From Klebsiella oxytoca NBRC 105695 (GTDB lineage Bacteria > Pseudomonadota > Gammaproteobacteria > Enterobacterales > Enterobacteriaceae): DNA of 64,000 nucleotides. The position numbers were made by a program, and so were the translations under genes. Below, one piece after another: positions 30,327 to 40,572 of the stretch. The stretch is taken from positions 62,001 to 126,000 of the forward strand of contig NZ_BCZK01000012.1 in NCBI RefSeq assembly GCF_001598695.1, in the 5' to 3' direction. The notes under the pieces are model-generated. The model had not been told where the DNA came from. It made no database searches and saw nothing but the letters and a program-made list of their open reading frames with translations. Each line of letters opens with the position of its first letter. The first letter of the stretch is position 1.

Positions 30327-30533
30327 TTTGTCATCCAGGGAAAATAGCGCATCCTTATTCTTTACGTTTGCGGTAATGACATACATTCATGAAGGTGATA
30401 AATTAAACAAAATAATTTATATATTAAATTGTCTGATTATTTCGTAAAAACCTTATTTTACGCACTGTTTTTTATTATTCATTCCAACCTCACATCACTT
30501 TGAATTTTAACGATTAATAATGACAACTCCGAC

Positions 30534-31580
30534 ATGACTGCACAATCCTGGCGATCCCATTACGAACAGAAATATCAGTATTCCTTACGGCTATTTTTAC
30601 TGCTTAATTTGGTTTCATCCTTTTTATCTCTGGTCAGCCCGCTCTTTACCGTCATTACATTTACCCCACCTTGCTTTTTGATCGTGGCCTGCAGCGCGGT
30701 TCTGCTGCTATGGCACTGGAAATTCGCCCAGCACAAAATAAATATTCCGCTTATTTCACTGATATTTGGTCTGCTGTGGGCATGGCATGTAGCCCTAAAA
30801 GCAATGGTGATGGGCCCCCCACATTTTAACTACCTGGTCATCGCGTTATTAAGCGTGCTATTTATCGGCACCATTGCTTTTTCCAGCAATATCATTGCCT
30901 TTACGTTGCACTCGTTACCCACCTACGTGACCTGCCTGTTTCTCGGCGGAGGCGAACAGTGGTTGCGCATGTCCTGGTGCTTTGTGTTGCCGATTGCAGG
31001 GATCGCCCTGCAAAGCCTGATGCAAAAACGCAGCGATGTTTTCACCCAGGGCCTCATGGATAAACTGTTGAAAGAACGTAATACCCTTAACGATCTCAGC
31101 ATGTTGGATCCTCTCACCGGCTTGTATAACCGTCGGGGCTTACAAAATCGTCTGGACACCATTCTTTCTTTGGATAGTAGCGAGCATTACGTCCTGCTGC
31201 TGGATATTGATCATTTCAAAGCCTATAACGACCACTATGGGCATATGATGGGCGACCAGGCCTTAATTCAGGTCTCCGCAGCCATTCGTAACGCCGTGCG
31301 CTCGCGCGATATTGTGGCCCGCTTTGGCGGCGAAGAGTTTATGGTGCTCTTGACCAGCAGTAGTGCGGAAAACGCCCTTCAGGCCGCGGAGCGAATCAGG
31401 CAGCGGGTCTACGATCTGAAAATCCCGCATATGTTCAATGAAAGCGTCGCGACCAATGTCACCATTAGTATCGGCATGACGCCGCTCGTAGATGCCGATA
31501 TCGATAGCGCCCTGAAACGAGCGGATAACGCGCTCTATGAAGCCAAAAATATGGGGCGAAACATTATTCTCGCCAGCTAA
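30534..31580 (+). CDS. Membrane-anchored GGDEF diguanylate cyclase
   Basis: 348-residue protein with six or so hydrophobic segments in residues 18-160 (a MASE-like membrane sensor region of unknown ligand) and a C-terminal GGDEF domain from about residue 185 (LDPLTGLYNRRGL). The active site is GGEEF at 265-269, with an allosteric I-site RSRD at 256-259 exactly five residues before it, so both catalysis and product inhibition appear intact. No EAL domain. It lies between yjjZ and fhuF, where E. coli has no such gene. RBS is weak. Confidence 0.9.
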   Translation: MTAQSWRSHYEQKYQYSLRLFLLLNLVSSFLSLVSPLFTVITFTPPCFLIVACSAVLLLWHWKFAQHKINIPLISLIFGLLWAWHVALKAMVMGPPHFNYLVIALLSVLFIGTIAFSSNIIAFTLHSLPTYVTCLFLGGGEQWLRMSWCFVLPIAGIALQSLMQKRSDVFTQGLMDKLLKERNTLNDLSMLDPLTGLYNRRGLQNRLDTILSLDSSEHYVLLLDIDHFKAYNDHYGHMMGDQALIQVSAAIRNAVRSRDIVARFGGEEFMVLLTSSSAENALQAAERIRQRVYDLKIPHMFNESVATNVTISIGMTPLVDADIDSALKRADNALYEAKNMGRNIILAS

Positions 31581-31647
31581 CCCCTGTATCGCGCAGCAGG
31601 GTGTCATCAGGCGGACAAATCGCTTGCCAAGCTGGCGCCCCGGCATT

Positions 31648-31670
31648 AACATCGGAAATCATTATCATTT
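31648..31670 (+). promoter_or_regulatory. Fur box upstream of fhuF
   Basis: GGAAATCATTATCATTT carries an ATCATTATC core that matches 11 of the last 13 positions of the 19-bp Fur consensus (GATAATGATAATCATTATC), ending about 20 bp before the fhuF ATG. Position agrees with the known Fur control of E. coli fhuF. Confidence 0.75.
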
Positions 31671-31690
31671 AGATTTGTATCTGGCGCGCA

Positions 31691-32479
31691 ATGGCTTACC
31701 GTTCACTTGCATTCAATAATGACCTCATCTGGCGGGCCCCGCTGCCTTCGGCTGAGCGCAAACTGGCGAATGCATTACATGACAAGATCGCTGCGCTACG
31801 TCCCCATCTGCTTGATTTTCTGAGACTAAATGAAGAAGCCCCCCATCATGCGCTGACGCTTACAGAGTGGTCGCAGCCCGCAATGCTAAGTTCCCTGTTG
31901 GCGACCTGGTCCGACCATATTTATCGTAACCAGCCGGGGAAACCCCGTGAGCAGAAACCGCTGCTTTCCCTGTGGGCACAGTGGTACATCGGTTTGCTGG
32001 TTCCGCCATTAATGCTGGCGCTGTTGAGTGAAGAGCGCGCCCTTAGCCTGGCGCCGGAGCATTTTCGCGTCGAGTTTCACGAAACCGGCCGTGCGGCCCG
32101 TTTCTGGATTGAGGTACATTCGGCGGGCGCCTCGCCGGAACAATCTGCGCAATCAAGGATGGAAAAGCTGATCGCTACGGCTCTCCAACCTGTCGTTCAG
32201 GCGCTTGAAGCCACGGGTGATATCAATGGCAAACTTATCTGGAGCAATACGGGTTACCTGATCAACTGGTATCTGGGTGAAATGAAAACCCTGCTCGGAG
32301 ATGAAAAAATTGCCGCTCTGCGTCAGCACTGCTTCTTCGAAAAACAGTTTTCTGATGGCCAGGATAATCCGCTCTGGCGTACGGTCGTTTTGCGGGAAGG
32401 GCAGCTCGTCCGTCGAACCTGCTGCCAGCGCTATCGCCTGCCGGATGTTCAGCAGTGCGGGGACTGCACGTTGAAATAA
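31691..32479 (+). CDS. fhuF: Ferric siderophore reductase FhuF
   Basis: 262-residue cytoplasmic reductase that releases iron from hydroxamate-type ferrisiderophores such as ferrioxamine and coprogen. The C-terminal motif CC-x10-C-x2-C (Cys244, 245, 256, 259 in RRTCCQRYRLPDVQQCGDCTLK region) ligates its unusual [2Fe-2S] cluster. Conserved core SLWAQWYIGLLVPPLMLALL and GKLIWSNTGYLINWYL. A Fur box precedes it and a bidirectional terminator follows. Confidence 0.97.
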   Translation: MAYRSLAFNNDLIWRAPLPSAERKLANALHDKIAALRPHLLDFLRLNEEAPHHALTLTEWSQPAMLSSLLATWSDHIYRNQPGKPREQKPLLSLWAQWYIGLLVPPLMLALLSEERALSLAPEHFRVEFHETGRAARFWIEVHSAGASPEQSAQSRMEKLIATALQPVVQALEATGDINGKLIWSNTGYLINWYLGEMKTLLGDEKIAALRQHCFFEKQFSDGQDNPLWRTVVLREGQLVRRTCCQRYRLPDVQQCGDCTLK

Positions 32480-32492
32480 ACAATTGTTAAAA

Positions 32493-32523
32493 ACGGGCGG
32501 CTATTTTAGCCGCCCGTTTTTTT
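32493..32523. terminator. Bidirectional terminator between fhuF and the EIIC gene
   Basis: ACGGGCGGCTA-TTT-TAGCCGCCCGT followed by TTTTTT on the plus strand, preceded by AAAAA so that the minus strand also ends in T residues. Serves convergent fhuF and the PTS EIIC gene. Confidence 0.9.
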
Positions 32524-33865
32524 ATGCCGTTTGTTGACTCTCTTCCGCCATGCGCTGTGCCTCTTCGGCCTCCTGCGCCAGCAGCTGTTTCTCATACACC
32601 TTGAAGAACGGGAAGTAGATAATCGCGGAAACGCAGGCGAGAACGACGACCAGAATCGCCGCCCGGAAATCCCATCCCAGCGCCCACGCGCCGCCGATCG
32701 GCGCCGGAGCCGTCCACGGAACAACCGAAATCACCCGGCCGATAAGATCCAGCTTCATTGCCGCCCACGCCAGTACGGCGTTAACCATCGGCGCCAGCAG
32801 AAAGGGAATAAAGAACACCGGGTTCATCACGATAGGGGTGCCAAAGATAACCGGTTCGTTGATATTGAAAAGGCTTGGCACCACGCTAAGACGACCAATT
32901 GAACGCAGATGCGCCGAGCGGCTACGCAAATAGCAGAATACTAACCCCATCGTCGCCCCGGAACCGCCAATTACAATGAAGAATGTCCAGAACGCCTCCA
33001 TAAAAATATGCGGCAGCGGAGCCCCCTGAGCCAGAGCCTGCTGGTTCATTCCAAGGTTAGTCAGCCAGAACATCTGCAGCATACCGGAAACAATAGCGGC
33101 ACCGTGGATCCCCGCAAACCATAGCAGGTGCCCCACCAGTACCGCCAATAAAATCGCCGGCAGCGAATCCGCTGCGGAAACCAGCGGTTTAAAAATAGCC
33201 ATAATGGCCTGGGGGATCAGCATATCGAAATGATGCTGGATAAGCAGACTCAAAGGATAAAGCGTCAGGACGACCACCAGTACCGGGATCAACAGATCAA
33301 AAGAGTTTTTGATCATCGGCGGCACCTGATCCGGCAGGCGAATACCAATATTATGTGCTTTAAGAAAGCGCATCATCTCAACGCAGTAAACGGCAACCAG
33401 AATCGCGGTAAAAATCCCCGTTCCGCCCAGGCTATCTACCGGCAGGTTACCGTTCGTTTTTGGCGCCGCCACCAGCAGAAAGGCCATAATCGACAGCATG
33501 GCGCACATGAAGGGATCGAGCTGATTGCTTTTTTCGTAATGCTTTCCGAGGTTATAGGCGATCGCGGCGCAGATGTAGATAGACATGATGCCCATCGTCA
33601 TATCGAACGGCGTCAGAATACGCCCTTCAAACTCTTTTGCCAGATCCAGCCAGGCGCGAGCAAATCCCCAGGTGGTATCCGGCGAAAACGGCGGGTAAGC
33701 AAATACCAGAAGAAATGAACCAACAATCATAAACGGCATCGCGGAGATGAAACCATCACGAATAGCCATCACGTGACGCTGGGACGAGATGCGTCCGGCG
33801 ACAGGGCTGATGTAATTCTCTACAAAGCGAAATATCAGATTAAATGCAGCATGGTTAGCAGACAT
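32522..33865 (-). CDS. Orphan PTS EIIC, lactose/cellobiose family
   Basis: 447-residue sugar-translocating EIIC with about ten membrane helices. It shows the family signatures MPFMIVGSFLLVFAYPP and PSLFNINEPVIFGTPIVMNP (NEPVIFG motif) and GFIS/ISSQRHVMAIRDGFISAMPF at the start. No EIIA, EIIB, glycosidase or regulator gene is adjacent, so the phosphoryl donor must come from elsewhere. GGAGGG precedes the ATG. Substrate is probably a beta-glucoside, cellobiose or chitobiose type, by family only. The upstream region has a large palindrome. Confidence 0.92.
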   Translation of the reverse strand: MSANHAAFNLIFRFVENYISPVAGRISSQRHVMAIRDGFISAMPFMIVGSFLLVFAYPPFSPDTTWGFARAWLDLAKEFEGRILTPFDMTMGIMSIYICAAIAYNLGKHYEKSNQLDPFMCAMLSIMAFLLVAAPKTNGNLPVDSLGGTGIFTAILVAVYCVEMMRFLKAHNIGIRLPDQVPPMIKNSFDLLIPVLVVVLTLYPLSLLIQHHFDMLIPQAIMAIFKPLVSAADSLPAILLAVLVGHLLWFAGIHGAAIVSGMLQMFWLTNLGMNQQALAQGAPLPHIFMEAFWTFFIVIGGSGATMGLVFCYLRSRSAHLRSIGRLSVVPSLFNINEPVIFGTPIVMNPVFFIPFLLAPMVNAVLAWAAMKLDLIGRVISVVPWTAPAPIGGAWALGWDFRAAILVVVLACVSAIIYFPFFKVYEKQLLAQEAEEAQRMAEESQQTA

Positions 33866-34065
33866 GGCAGCCCTCCTGACAGGCTAGATGAACAGGCCCA
33901 ACAACGATTATTTTGCCGTTGTGATGAATGCGCTTCTTCGAAGTACCCATCCGTTTGGATAAGCTACCGCCTCTACAGCTCAAGACTTTTCGATTCATCC
34001 ACGGCTCTTTTGTTATAGGTGAAGCAGGGAAGTTACCTTGTCAGTATTCATATCTAAATGAATAA

Positions 34066-34094
34066 CCGCAACCGGTTACAGTAACCGGTTGCGG
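34066..34094. promoter_or_regulatory. Perfect 29-bp palindrome with two AACCGGTT boxes, upstream of EIIC and YbaK-like genes
   Basis: Arms at 34066-34079 (CCGCAACCGGTTAC) and 34081-34094 are exact reverse complements around a single central A. Each arm contains the 8-bp palindrome AACCGGTT (34070-34077 and 34083-34090), of the kind bound by LacI/GalR-family repressors. A second, smaller inverted repeat TATTCAT-N6-ATGAATA lies at 34045-34064. The whole 33866-34206 gap (341 bp) holds no gene; its remaining content is AT-rich promoter-like sequence. Confidence 0.6.
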
Positions 34095-34206
34095 CGAATG
34101 TGAAGGAGATCCAGAAATTGGAAAGATTCTTGATTATCTATCAAGGATATTTACACTTTGCGAAGCTTGTGACAGATTTTTAACAAGCCTTAATCAGGAG
34201 ATTCCA

Positions 34207-34665
34207 ATGAGTCTGCAGTCCGTGCGGCAGTTTTTTGCTGACCGCGCCCCCGATATCGAAATCATCGAACTTAATCAGAGTACGGCCACAGTAGCGTTAG
34301 CCGCGGCGGCGCATAACGTTGAACCCGGACAAATAGCAAAAACCCTCTCTTTAAAAATAAAGGAAAGGGTCGTACTTGTTGTCGCAAAAGGCGATGCACG
34401 CCTGGATAATAAAAAACTCAAGGAAGCATTCGGCGCTAAAGCGCGCATGCTGAGTAGCGATGAGGTCATTACGTTAACCGGACACCCCATTGGCGGCGTT
34501 TGCCCTTTTGGCCTGGAAGTTCCGCTGGCAGTGTATTGCGATATTTCATTAAGACAGTATCCGGAAGTGCTTCCAGCAGCAGGTTCAATACATAGCGCCG
34601 TTCGCATTTCACCCGAGCGAATGGCGCAGCTGACGGATGCTACATGGATTGACGTTTGTCTTTAA
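34207..34665 (+). CDS. YbaK/EbsC-family aminoacyl-tRNA deacylase
   Basis: 152-residue member of the YbaK/ProX superfamily of trans-editing deacylases, which hydrolyse mischarged tRNA. Family features: IAKTLSLKIKERVVLVVAKGDARLDNKKLKEAFGAKARMLSSDEVITLTGHPIGGVCPFGLEVPLAVYCDISL, with the conserved GGVxPFG loop and the substrate-binding Lys. Which tRNA is edited cannot be told; it is nearer the YeaK/ProX-type than ybaK by eye. AGGAG precedes the ATG. Divergent from the orphan EIIC. Confidence 0.85.
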   Translation: MSLQSVRQFFADRAPDIEIIELNQSTATVALAAAAHNVEPGQIAKTLSLKIKERVVLVVAKGDARLDNKKLKEAFGAKARMLSSDEVITLTGHPIGGVCPFGLEVPLAVYCDISLRQYPEVLPAAGSIHSAVRISPERMAQLTDATWIDVCL

Positions 34666-34678
34666 TAGACGATTAGCA

Positions 34679-35359
34679 CTACTGGGCAAGGCGCATTACC
34701 CTGGCATCATCATTGTTTGCCGATAAGCGCATTAATATATCAGCCGCGCTCAGTAGTCCCATATCAGAACTGACGCCCAGCTTGGTCATGGCATTAAATT
34801 TATGCGCCCGAATCGTTTTAATATTGCGCTCCAGCTGTGTCGCAATCTCAGGCAACGAATAGCCATAAGACATATAGCGCAGGATGGTATGTTCCGTCGG
34901 GCTCAGAATTTGACTACACATGCCCTGCTTTTGGTTTAGCGAGCTTTCATTTGCCGGGCCGCTGCGTTCGAGAAGCTGCAGCAGATGTTCCTGCAGCTGT
35001 AGCCGACAGGCTGATTTATTCAAAATGCCGTGCAGGCGTGAAGGCGTCAGATGGCTAACCAGACGCATTTCAGCTTCATCATTGGCTAAGACAATTCTTT
35101 GCATTTCAGGGCAGTAGCGTGCAATCTCATGAAGAAAGAGTAAGCTTTCAAGCCGGGATCGGCGGTTACCTGAAAGAGAAAAAATAATCGCCGAAAAATC
35201 TTTAGACTGGAACTCCCGCTTTAATGCCTGAGTATCTTTAAAGAATTGAATGCGATAATTCTTACCACTTTCATTAATTAAAATGTGGCGAAGGGCCACT
35301 TCCGTCATCGCACATTTCTCTACGATAGCGACATATCGTGCTGTGAGGTCTTTTTCCAT
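34679..35359 (-). CDS. bglJ: LuxR-type regulator BglJ
   Basis: 226-residue protein with an atypical receiver-like N-terminus lacking a clear phospho-Asp and a C-terminal LuxR helix-turn-helix ([45 protein letters not shown]). In E. coli BglJ forms a heterodimer with RcsB to relieve H-NS repression of bgl and other genes. It is coupled to yjjQ by a 40-bp overlap. Sequence is diverged from E. coli mainly in the N-terminal half. Confidence 0.88.
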   Translation of the reverse strand: MEKDLTARYVAIVEKCAMTEVALRHILINESGKNYRIQFFKDTQALKREFQSKDFSAIIFSLSGNRRSRLESLLFLHEIARYCPEMQRIVLANDEAEMRLVSHLTPSRLHGILNKSACRLQLQEHLLQLLERSGPANESSLNQKQGMCSQILSPTEHTILRYMSYGYSLPEIATQLERNIKTIRAHKFNAMTKLGVSSDMGLLSAADILMRLSANNDDARVMRLAQ

Positions 35360-36042
35360 TCAGTTTGATCTCCATAGGCTGAATAAATATTCAGCTCCTT
35401 CATTCCCTGTGCACTATTAATCCAGGCATACATCTCTGCATTGCTACGCAAAGACAAGCGGCGCATAGCACTATTTTTCTGCGCACTTATGGTTTTATTG
35501 CTCTTCTTCAATAAAGCAGCAATTTGATTAATTCCCCATCCTTTAGCGAGAAGCCGCAACACTTTTCGCTCAGAAAGCGTCAGAATGACCATTTTTTGCT
35601 GTTCGTCACCGATGTGTTCCACTTCAGGAGAGAACAATGTCTGGCTGATTCGCTCGGCGGCAAGCCCACCCGCGCGAACCACTTCGATGAGACGTTTTAC
35701 CGGCTCACTGTCTGAAATTAATGTGCTTTCAGGCCGCATTAATAATTCAACCGCTAATGGGAAACAGGCACTTCCTACCATAAAGACCCAGTGTATATCC
35801 CTGTATTGCGTCATTAAGGAGTAGTAGTGTTCACAAATATTTCTTGGATTCTCTATTTCACCGGATAAATCTGCAATAACCAGTACTGCGCGCCGCAGTT
35901 GCAGCAGGGTGAGCTCATCCTGAGAACGGCAAAAACTCAGTTCATAATCGGGTAGATGCTCCCCAACAATGGCCTTCAAGCCGGACTGCATAACCGGTAT
36001 TCTGCTGATAATAATGCCGAACTTACCCTGTCCTGGTAACAT
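35320..36042 (-). CDS. yjjQ: LuxR-type regulator YjjQ
   Basis: 240-residue regulator with an N-terminal receiver-like domain ([18 protein letters not shown]) and a C-terminal LuxR helix-turn-helix ([45 protein letters not shown]). E. coli YjjQ represses flagellar, capsule and diguanylate cyclase genes and is itself silenced by H-NS. Upstream DNA (36043-36320) is very AT-rich, in keeping with that. Overlaps bglJ by 40 bp. Confidence 0.93.
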   Translation of the reverse strand: MLPGQGKFGIIISRIPVMQSGLKAIVGEHLPDYELSFCRSQDELTLLQLRRAVLVIADLSGEIENPRNICEHYYSLMTQYRDIHWVFMVGSACFPLAVELLMRPESTLISDSEPVKRLIEVVRAGGLAAERISQTLFSPEVEHIGDEQQKMVILTLSERKVLRLLAKGWGINQIAALLKKSNKTISAQKNSAMRRLSLRSNAEMYAWINSAQGMKELNIYSAYGDQTEWKKTSQHDMSLS

Positions 36043-36320
36043 AAACCCTCCGCTTCCTGTCGAAGATTCACGACCGGCAGAAAAACAATTGGATGAATAA
36101 CTTAATAGCCATCATATTATTTTGCCAAAATGAATCTTTATCGTCCCTGGCGAACACGCGGTACCGCGCTCTAAAGCCAATTTATATTATAGGGAGTAAC
36201 ATATTGCTGTTATCCCCGCCAATGATTAACATTAACACAGGTAGTTGTCAGCAATAAATTAGAAATGATTAAAAGCTTCGTTAGATACGCTAACTTAAGA
36301 TATATTTAATAAATCTTTTT
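36043..36320. promoter_or_regulatory. AT-rich upstream region of yjjQ-bglJ, probable H-NS target
   Basis: 278 bp without a gene, clearly richer in A and T than the flanks (runs such as TTATATTATAGGG and AGATATATTTAATAAATC). No defined operator was recognised. In E. coli the equivalent region is bound by H-NS and opened by LeuO; the base composition supports the same here. Confidence 0.5.
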
Positions 36321-37190
36321 TCATTTTATTTTGTTCCTAAATGCTTTAGGAGATTCGCCGTTATAACGACGAAAGAAACGAGAAAAATAGGCTGCATCAG
36401 TAAATCCTAAATAATCAGAAAGTTGTGCAATCGTCATGCTGGTGTATTGCAGATTGCGACGCGCCTCAAGCATCAATCTTTGATGTAATACTCCCAGCGC
36501 GCTGCAGCCGTAGAATTCATGGCATAAATAATTCAGATGCGTTGCAGAAACGCCCGCCAGCTTTGCATAAGCGGCTAAGGGCATATGTTCGCGATAATGA
36601 CTTTCTATCAGTCGAGAAAAATGACGCATGACGCTACGCTTGCGCTCAGCTTTGTCTGCCGTTATCGGCTGCGGGCGATGCTGCCGGTTCAACCACACCA
36701 GCAGCGCTCCCAGCAGGGAATGCAGCATCATTTCACGCGCGTCATACTCTTCGCGATACTCTTCGCGCAAAGCGGTGAATAGGGCCCGAATATGGCTCCG
36801 CGACGCCTTGACCGGCACGCATCGCGGCTGGCCGAGTACATCCAACTGACTGGCAAACTGACTTTCGAGACTTCCGAGCAGCGGCAGCGCCAGCGACAAG
36901 ACGTAGCCTTCCGTACCCGGGGAAAAACGAAAACCATGAATACACAGCGCCGGAACGATCTGAATACAGGACTCCCTCATCACGGTCGTCGTACCTTCGA
37001 TTTCAATTTCCGCCTGCCCTTTGTGCAGATATAGCAGCTGCACCAGCTCTGCGTGCTGATGCAGGCGGATATGCCATTCATAAAGATGGCTTCGCTGGAG
37101 TATCGACTCGCAGTGCAGCAGATCGGGCGTCGGCCAGCCCTGCTCTTCGCCATACAGTTTGAAAACGGGAATGGTACTCACTGCCTGCAT
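36321..37190 (-). CDS. pobR: AraC-family regulator of pobA (PobR type)
   Basis: 289-residue activator: an N-terminal cupin-like effector domain (HAELVQLLYLHKGQAEIEIEG, with a possible aromatic ligand pocket) and a C-terminal AraC DNA-binding domain (LAAYAKLAGVSATHLNYLCHEFYG, then IAQLSDYLGFTDAAYFSRFFRRYNGESPKAFR). Located 23 bp downstream of pobA on the same strand, so likely cotranscribed; in Pseudomonas the AraC-type PobR activates pobA. The symbol is by context. Confidence 0.8.
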   Translation of the reverse strand: MQAVSTIPVFKLYGEEQGWPTPDLLHCESILQRSHLYEWHIRLHQHAELVQLLYLHKGQAEIEIEGTTTVMRESCIQIVPALCIHGFRFSPGTEGYVLSLALPLLGSLESQFASQLDVLGQPRCVPVKASRSHIRALFTALREEYREEYDAREMMLHSLLGALLVWLNRQHRPQPITADKAERKRSVMRHFSRLIESHYREHMPLAAYAKLAGVSATHLNYLCHEFYGCSALGVLHQRLMLEARRNLQYTSMTIAQLSDYLGFTDAAYFSRFFRRYNGESPKAFRNKIK

Positions 37191-37213
37191 CGGGACTCCT
37201 GAACGGTTTCTCT

Positions 37214-38407
<1,194 letters not shown>

Positions 38408-38496
38408 TCAGTATGGTTAATTATTTGTTTGTTTTTTGTTTATTAAAAGTTTGAATTTGCATTTTTGATAAGTCTGGCGGGAAAAAGAAGGGAGAA

Positions 38497-38526
38497 ATTG
38501 GTGCAAAAATTGTACTTTTCACCAAT
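38497..38526. promoter_or_regulatory. Inverted repeat upstream of pobA, candidate PobR or yjjP operator
   Basis: ATTGGTGCAAAA (38497-38508) and CTTTTCACCAAT (38515-38526) pair in 10 of 12 positions around a 6-bp centre. It is 99 bp upstream of the pobA ATG and 156 bp upstream of divergent yjjP, in a 283-bp gene-free AT-rich stretch (38399-38681). Position and symmetry suggest a regulator binding site. Confidence 0.45.
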
Positions 38527-38681
38527 CTTGCGGAAGTGTGGCGGAGTTCAAATTTCAGCGCCCCTCTGGATGCGGCGGTTTTTTACACATTGTTTGATCC
38601 GGACCGCTCAGATAAAACGCAACTTCAGGTAAAAGTATCGCCAGACACTACGGCATCGGGCATCACGGACAGCAGGTATCT

Positions 38682-39458
38682 ATGCAAGCAGATCGGGCAA
38701 CTCAGCGCGCAATCACGCGATTGTGCATTCAATGTGGTCTTTTCTTATTACAACACGGAGCGGAAAGCGCGCTGGTAGAGGAGCTTTCAACCCGCCTGGG
38801 CCTGGCGCTGGGGATGGATAGCGTGGAAAGCGCCATCTCTTCTAATGCGATTGTTCTCACCACCATCAAAGATGGCGAGTGTCTGACGTCGACGCGGAAA
38901 AACAGCGATCGCGGCATCAACATGCACGTCGTCACGGAAGTTCAGCATATTGTGATTATGGCGGAACATAAGCTGCTGGATTATAAAGATGTCGAAAAAC
39001 GCTTCGCCCAGATCAAGCCGCTGCGCTATCCACGCTGGCTGCTGGTTTTAATGGTCGGCCTTTCCTGCGCCTGCTTTTGCAAGCTTAACAACGGCGGCTG
39101 GGACGGCGCGCTGGTCACTTTCTGCGCCAGCACGGTAGCGATGTATATTCGCCAGGTCCTGACTCATCGCTCCATGCATCCGCAAATCAACTTCTGCCTC
39201 ACCGCCTTTGTCGCAACCACCATCTCCGGGCTGATGCTGCGCCTGCCGGCTTTCGCCAGCACGCCGACGATCGCGATGGCCGCCAGCGTGCTGCTGCTGG
39301 TACCCGGCTTTCCGCTGATCAATGCGGTTGCCGACATGTTTAAGGGACATATCAACACCGGCCTGGCGCGCTGGGCAATCGCCAGCCTGTTAACCCTCGC
39401 GACCTGTATTGGCGTGGTGATGGCGATGACAATGTGGGGGCTACGCGGATGGGCATAA
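38682..39458 (+). CDS. yjjP: Succinate/threonine exporter subunit YjjP
   Basis: 258-residue ThrE-type N-terminal half: a cytoplasmic region of about 115 residues followed by five membrane helices ([15 protein letters not shown] through [18 protein letters not shown]). With YjjB it forms a split ThrE-like exporter; E. coli YjjPB exports succinate. Overlaps yjjB by 10 bp. The family N-terminus is [35 protein letters not shown]. Confidence 0.95.
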   Translation: MQADRATQRAITRLCIQCGLFLLQHGAESALVEELSTRLGLALGMDSVESAISSNAIVLTTIKDGECLTSTRKNSDRGINMHVVTEVQHIVIMAEHKLLDYKDVEKRFAQIKPLRYPRWLLVLMVGLSCACFCKLNNGGWDGALVTFCASTVAMYIRQVLTHRSMHPQINFCLTAFVATTISGLMLRLPAFASTPTIAMAASVLLLVPGFPLINAVADMFKGHINTGLARWAIASLLTLATCIGVVMAMTMWGLRGWA

Positions 39459-39922
39459 TCATTTATCTCTACGAACTGGCGCTGGATATGGTGCTGGCCG
39501 CCATCCCTGCCGTTGGGTTTGCGATGGTATTCAACGTTCCGCAGCGAGCGCTGCGCTGGTGCGCCCTGTTGGGGGCTATCGGCCACGGCTCGCGCATGGT
39601 TATGATGACGGCAGGTTTTAATATTGAATGGGCGACGTTTATGGCCGCCCTGGTGGTTGGCAGCATCGGCATCCAGTGGTCGCGCTGGTATCTGGCTCAC
39701 CCGAAGATTTTCACCGTTGCTGCGGTAATCCCGATGTTCCCGGGCATCTCCGCCTATACCGCGATGATCTCTGCGGTGAAAATCAGCCATTTTGGCTACT
39801 CGGAAGAGATGATGATTATGCTGTTAAGCAATTTTCTTAAGGCTTCGTCTATCGTTGGTGCATTATCTATCGGGCTTTCTATTCCGGGACTTTGGCTGTA
39901 TCGCAAGCGTCCGCGCGTCTAG
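39449..39922 (+). CDS. yjjB: Succinate exporter subunit YjjB
   Basis: 157-residue ThrE C-terminal half with about four to five membrane helices ([73 protein letters not shown]). The ATG at 39449, inside the yjjP 3' end, gives the family start; the earlier in-frame ATG at 39434 is disfavoured. Works with YjjP. Confidence 0.94.
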   Translation: MGIIIYLYELALDMVLAAIPAVGFAMVFNVPQRALRWCALLGAIGHGSRMVMMTAGFNIEWATFMAALVVGSIGIQWSRWYLAHPKIFTVAAVIPMFPGISAYTAMISAVKISHFGYSEEMMIMLLSNFLKASSIVGALSIGLSIPGLWLYRKRPRV

Positions 39923-40030
39923 CTAACCGCGCCGCCGGTTCGCCCGCGGCGCTCCTTCCTGAGCGACCTCTATGCTACTATGTGTGCAGCTACCCCTCTC
40001 TTTTTAGTTGTTCAGAGTTGAGATTGATTT

Positions 40031-40570
40031 ATGTCTTCACGAATATTAACTACCGATTTTAGCGGTCTGGATGACTTCATGCAGGATCACGCGGCGGTGC
40101 TGGCAAAATCCACCGCCGGCGCCGTCGCCGTATTTGCCAACAACGCGCCCGCATTCTATGCGCTGACGCCGGAGCGTCTGGCGCAGCTGCTGGAGCTGGA
40201 AGCCAAATTATCGCGCCCTAATAGCGATATTGCGCTGGATGCGCAGTTTTTTGACGAGCCGACAGCGGCCCCCGTTGCGGTACCGATGGGTAAATTTCCG
40301 ATGTATGCCGACTGGCAGCCGGATGCCGATTTCCAGCGTCTGGCCGCGCTGTGGGGCATCGCCCTCAGCCAGCCCGTCACGCCGGAAGAGCTGGCGGCAT
40401 TTGTCGCTTACTGGCAGGCGGAAGGTAAAGTCTTTCATCATGTCCAGTGGCAGCAGAAGCTGGCGCGCAGCGTGCAGATTGGCCGGGCCAGCAACGGCGG
40501 CCAGCCGCGACGGGATGTCAACGCGATTAGCGAACCCGATAACCATATTCCACGAGGATTCCGAGGATGA
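40031..40570 (+). CDS. dnaT: Primosomal protein DnaT
   Basis: 179-residue primosome protein that joins PriA-PriB-DNA and helps load DnaB-DnaC during replication restart. It aligns along its length to E. coli DnaT; the C-terminal ssDNA-binding part [30 protein letters not shown] is conserved. A GC hairpin (39929-39952) lies in the 108-bp gap after yjjB. Overlaps or abuts dnaC. Confidence 0.96.
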   Translation: MSSRILTTDFSGLDDFMQDHAAVLAKSTAGAVAVFANNAPAFYALTPERLAQLLELEAKLSRPNSDIALDAQFFDEPTAAPVAVPMGKFPMYADWQPDADFQRLAALWGIALSQPVTPEELAAFVAYWQAEGKVFHHVQWQQKLARSVQIGRASNGGQPRRDVNAISEPDNHIPRGFRG

Positions 40571-40572
40571 GC

